Assembly (NCBI GenBank): GCA_964400015.1
Contig: CAYNRR010000003.1
Coordinates: forward strand, 56,087 to 120,086
Length of the DNA stretch: 64,000 nt
Direction of reading: 5' to 3'
Source of the DNA: UBA1234 sp964400015
Lineage (GTDB): Bacteria > Bacillota > Clostridia > TANB77 > UBA1234
Made by a program: the position numbers and the translations under genes. The notes below the pieces were generated by a model. That model made no database searches. It was not told the origin of the DNA and saw only the letters and a list, made by a program, of their open reading frames with translations. Below are positions 61,126-64,000 of this stretch, piece after piece (positions within the stretch are counted from its first letter, which is position 1; the number at the start of each line of letters is the position of its first letter).

Positions 61126-62349
61126 ATGGGAAGAATAGTTGAAGGATTATGGGATTGTCCATATTGTGGAACAAAAGGAATCGGAGGAAGCAAACGGACG
61201 TGTACAAACTGTGGACGAGCTAGAGATGGTGATACAAGGTTTTATATGTCGGGACAAAAACGATACCTTTCTTCATCTGAGGCAAGAAAAATAAACAAAA
61301 ATCCTGATTGGGTATGTGACTATTGTGGTAACTTAAATTCGGATGATGACACTGAATGCCATTCGTGTGGAGCTAAACGAACTTCAGAAAACTTGGACTA
61401 TTTTCAAAACATGGCTAAGAAAGAAAATAGCACAAGACAAGAAAATCAGCTAGAGGTCGAACAAAGAACATATGAAAGAGAAAGTCCATCAGATGAAAAA
61501 AGTTGTGTCGATTACAGCTGTTCACGGATGTACGAAGAAAGTGATTTCAATTACAGCTGTTCACAGCTAAACGAAGAAAGTGAAAAATCAGAAAGCGGTC
61601 AAAAAAGCTTTGATTTTGAAAATTTGAAAGGTGTAATTATATTTTTATCAGCTTTCGCACTAATAACAGGTCTGATAATTGGACTAGTATTCTTACTTTC
61701 TCCAAAAGAAAAAGAACTGACAATAACTAATTTGTCTTGGGAACGGAATATCGAAATCGAAGAATATAAGACAGTAAACGAAAATGATTGGTATTTACCA
61801 ACGGGAGGAAGGCTTCACTACACTAATCGCGAGATACACCACTATGAAGACGTGTTTGATCATTATGAAACCCGAACAAGACAAGTTCCAAGAGAACGTT
61901 ATGTTAGAACTGAAACTATTGTTACAGGATATCGAGATCTAGGGAATGGATATTTTGAAGAAATCACGTCTACGAGAGATGTATACGAAACTTATTATGA
62001 AACCGAAACATACCAAGAAGCAGTGTATCGTAGTGAACCTGTTTATAGAACCAAATACTATTATGAAATAGATAAATGGTTATATGGAAGAACAGCCACT
62101 AGCAAAGCCAATGATAAGACTCCTCAATGGCCAGAACTTAATCTATCTGACAAAGAAAGAGAAAGTTCGCGAAATGAAACATATTCTGCTATAGGAAAAG
62201 ATGGCAAAGAAGAAGAATATACCTTTACACTATCTTATTCAGATTGGCAGATGATTCATTTAGGACAAAGTGTTAAAGTAAAACTTTCATTTGGTAAAGG
62301 TGAAATAGTATCCGTAGATGAAAAGTTCGTAGTATACGAACAAGAATAA
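61126..62349 (+). CDS. Double zinc-ribbon membrane protein
   Basis: 407 residues. Two N-terminal zinc modules (CPYCG..CTNCGRARDG and CDYCGNLNSDDDTECHSCGAKR, RanBP2-like), a charged region with a 13-residue repeat (about residues 130-155), one membrane helix (about 170-190), and an exported or luminal C-terminal domain rich in Tyr/Glu/Arg. The longer frame at 61093 is not supported; ATG at 61126 follows GGAGGTG. CGG appears three times in frame (61195, 61525, 61744). I know no function; such double-ribbon proteins occur in several Firmicutes. Confidence 0.78.
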   Translation: MGRIVEGLWDCPYCGTKGIGGSKRTCTNCGRARDGDTRFYMSGQKRYLSSSEARKINKNPDWVCDYCGNLNSDDDTECHSCGAKRTSENLDYFQNMAKKENSTRQENQLEVEQRTYERESPSDEKSCVDYSCSRMYEESDFNYSCSQLNEESEKSESGQKSFDFENLKGVIIFLSAFALITGLIIGLVFLLSPKEKELTITNLSWERNIEIEEYKTVNENDWYLPTGGRLHYTNREIHHYEDVFDHYETRTRQVPRERYVRTETIVTGYRDLGNGYFEEITSTRDVYETYYETETYQEAVYRSEPVYRTKYYYEIDKWLYGRTATSKANDKTPQWPELNLSDKERESSRNETYSAIGKDGKEEEYTFTLSYSDWQMIHLGQSVKVKLSFGKGEIVSVDEKFVVYEQE

Positions 62350-62354
62350 TTTTT

Positions 62355-62389
62355 AAAAAGCCCGAGAGTAATATACTTTCGGGCTTTTT
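62355..62389 (+). terminator. Intrinsic terminator
   Basis: AAAAAGCCCGAGAGTA pairs with TACTTTCGGGCTTTTT (62374-62389). Confidence 0.9.
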
Positions 62390-62490
62390 AAATTAAAATA
62401 TTAAGAAATATAAAATATAAAAAAACTCTTGTTAAAACGAAATAAAAATGAAATAATATGAAATAGATATTGGATATGGAGGTGCTCATT

Positions 62491-63207
62491 ATGATAGTTG
62501 CTATCGATGGACCAGCAGGAACAGGTAAAGGTACTATTGCAGGACTAATTTCAAAGCGCTTAGGATATACATATATTGACACGGGTGCAATGTATAGATG
62601 TGTGACTTTAAAAATGCTTAATGAAGGAATAACAATAGATTCAGACATTGAAGTAATTAAAGATTTACTAGAAAGAACAAAAATAGAATTTATAAATATA
62701 AACAACAAGCAATGCGTTTTTTTAGACGATGAAGACGTTACAGAAGAGATAAGAACACCTAAAGTTAATGAACTAGTATCTCCAGTTTCGGCAATAAAAG
62801 AGATACGTATAAAACTTGTTGAAATGCAAAGAAAATTAGGAGATACAGCAAACGTTGTTATGGAAGGAAGAGATATAACAACCGTTGTTTTCCCAAATGC
62901 AGAAGTTAAAATTTATTTGACAGCAGATGCTAGCGAAAGAGCAAATAGAAGATACAAAGAATTGATAGAAAAAGGTATTGATACTACATATGAAGCGACG
63001 TATGATTCTATAATGAAACGTGACGAAAACGATATGAAAAAAGAAATGGGAGCATTAAGAATTGCAGAAGGTGCAATTGTAATTGACTCGACAGAAATGT
63101 CAATAGAAGAAGTATATGAAAAAGTAGTTGAAATAATGATAAATGCTGAACTTGATAGCACAGAAGACGATGAAAATATAATTGTAAATATGAACACGGA
63201 AGAGTAG
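62491..63207 (+). CDS. cmk: Cytidylate kinase
   Basis: 238 residues. P-loop AIDGPAGTGKGT, then DTGAMYRCVTLKM and EGRDITTVVFPNA; makes CDP or dCDP. An in-frame ATG at 62470 precedes GGAGGTG, so ATG 62491 is the start. plsC follows after 11 bp, a common order. Confidence 0.96.
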   Translation: MIVAIDGPAGTGKGTIAGLISKRLGYTYIDTGAMYRCVTLKMLNEGITIDSDIEVIKDLLERTKIEFININNKQCVFLDDEDVTEEIRTPKVNELVSPVSAIKEIRIKLVEMQRKLGDTANVVMEGRDITTVVFPNAEVKIYLTADASERANRRYKELIEKGIDTTYEATYDSIMKRDENDMKKEMGALRIAEGAIVIDSTEMSIEEVYEKVVEIMINAELDSTEDDENIIVNMNTEE

Positions 63208-63218
63208 GAGCTGAAAAA

Positions 63219-63818
63219 ATGTTTGTTAGAAGTATAATGGTATGGACAATGAGAATATATTGTTCAATTGTGTATAGAATGAAATTTGAAGGAATGGAAA
63301 ATTTACCAAAAGAGGGCAACACAGTTATTTGTTCTAATCATGTACATATGATGGATTCCATTTCTTTAGTTGTTAAATTTAAAACTAAGAGAATGATAAG
63401 AGTAATGGCAAAAGAAGAACTATTTAATACAAAGTTCAAAGAGTGGGCTTTTAGAAATGCAGGAGCATTTCCAGTAAAAAGAGGAAAAGGAGATGTAGAA
63501 GCTTTAGAAAAGGCGAAAGACTACATAAATCAAGGAGATATGCTTTTAATATTCCCAGAGGGAACGAGAAATGGATTAGAAAAAGGTATAAAAATGAAAA
63601 AAGGTGCTGCATTTATTGCTTTATCAACTAATTCGGTAGTTGTTCCAGTTGGCATAAAAGGAAACTACAAACCATTTAGTAAAATAAGAGTTAGAATAGG
63701 TAAACCTATTACGTTAGAAAATTACACGACAAATGAAGAAACATTAAATCCTAGAGAAATAGTAGATTTAACAAATAGAATAAAAGATGAGATAATAGCA
63801 TTAAGAGATGGAGAATAA
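63219..63818 (+). CDS. plsC: 1-acyl-glycerol-3-phosphate acyltransferase
   Basis: 199 residues with an N-terminal hydrophobic segment. The acyltransferase motifs NHVHMMDS (HX4D) and FPEGTRN are complete. It makes phosphatidic acid, which CdsA converts to CDP-diacylglycerol. The gene precedes a terminator at 63808-63834, and ispH and rpsA, which often follow cmk-plsC in relatives, are absent. Confidence 0.93.
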   Translation: MFVRSIMVWTMRIYCSIVYRMKFEGMENLPKEGNTVICSNHVHMMDSISLVVKFKTKRMIRVMAKEELFNTKFKEWAFRNAGAFPVKRGKGDVEALEKAKDYINQGDMLLIFPEGTRNGLEKGIKMKKGAAFIALSTNSVVVPVGIKGNYKPFSKIRVRIGKPITLENYTTNEETLNPREIVDLTNRIKDEIIALRDGE

Positions 63819-63834
63819 AAAATCTCCATTTTTT
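63808..63834 (+). terminator. Intrinsic terminator of cmk-plsC
   Basis: ATGGAGA (63808-63814) pairs with TCTCCAT (63823-63829), then six T; the stem begins within the last codons of plsC. Confidence 0.8.
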
Positions 63835-63912
63835 CTATTTTGGTGATGTTTTTTATGGCTCAAGTATGTCAATCATTTTCGAAAATGTCTCAAAAATTTT
63901 TAAACATTAGTA

Positions 63913-63999
63913 CTAGTTTTTGGCTAGTACTAATTCATTTTCAAGAGCAATTTTCTTGTTTTGTTTTTCAATAAAATTAGCAAAACTTTGAGCTTTCCA
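63913..63999 (-). CDS. 3' end of an unidentified minus-strand gene
   Basis: On the minus strand the frame is open from the window edge to a TAG at 63915-63913, giving a charged helical tail that starts WKAQSFANFIEKQNKK and ends with ELVLAKN. An inverted repeat (63906-63916 with 63924-63934) overlaps its stop. Too short to identify. Confidence 0.4.
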   Translation of the reverse strand, partial: WKAQSFANFIEKQNKKIALENELVLAKN

Positions 64000-64000
64000 A

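Noticed and set aside
1..64000. CRISPR arrays, insertion sequences, prophage or integrase genes
   Set aside because: No spaced direct repeats, transposase or phage genes were seen; the foreign-looking genes stand alone without mobile-element features.

Overview
The window is low-GC DNA (about 30% G+C by eye; AGA is the main arginine codon and promoters are A/T-rich). Its gene order is that of a spore-forming clostridial Bacillota: rpsB-tsf, pyrH-frr-uppS-cdsA-rseP, priA-def-fmt, asp23-amaP-nusB-xseA-xseB, spoIIIAA-AH-efp, yqfC-yqfD-ybeY-cdd-era-recO-glyS, ppdK and cmk-plsC. A complete spoIIIA operon, sleB, pdaA, yqfC and yqfD indicate an endospore former. It is most likely an uncultured anaerobic Clostridia lineage; I cannot name the species.

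Layout. 1-2622: tail of a DUF4435-like gene, tRNA-Glu(CTC), an HD hydrolase of foreign composition and a frameshifted prs. 2640-4960: rpsB with a structured leader, an LRR lipoprotein, tsf. 5136-12956: a surface or protein glycosylation island (Wzy_C ligase, PglF-, PglE-, PglC- and PglD-like enzymes, GT4, HAD phosphatase) lying between tsf and pyrH. 13047-24752: a long housekeeping run with no terminator (nucleotide, ribosome, lipid, deformylation and DNA repair genes, including a frameshifted priA). 24786-26279: a tiny Cys protein, then an OLE-type giant noncoding RNA with its membrane partner OapA. 26343-32037: sleB and spoIIIA. 32060-38562: efp, miaB, a TGS-uridine kinase, RNHCP and pdaA. 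38626-47964: yqfCD to recO (frameshifted) and a T-box-controlled glyS, plus an ATP-grasp gene. 48031-53952: ppdK, an AI-2E permease, lemA-DUF3137 and a frameshifted YcgQ-like gene. 54126-60189: an SLH protein and an 1818-residue secreted protein. 60204-62389: a second HD hydrolase and a zinc-ribbon membrane protein, both using CGG freely. 62491-64000: cmk, plsC and the tail of a minus-strand gene.

The most unusual signal is in the code itself. In the genes that look native, the codon CGG occurs in frame at only five places. At four of them (prs, priA, recO and the YcgQ-like gene) the frame breaks exactly there, and skipping the C to read the next three bases as a conserved glycine (GGA or GGT) restores the full conserved protein. 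The fifth, near the 3' end of the DUF3137 gene, is compatible with the same rule. CGT, CGC and CGA are used normally. This pattern suggests that CGG is unassigned or starved in this organism and works as a tolerated or programmed +1 frameshift signal. Ordinary CGG codons occur only in three genes of atypical composition and in the truncated DUF4435 gene, which may be recent arrivals.

A second notable point is that genes of the MEP isoprenoid pathway are absent from each place where they usually sit in these clusters, although uppS and the OLE/OapA locus remain.
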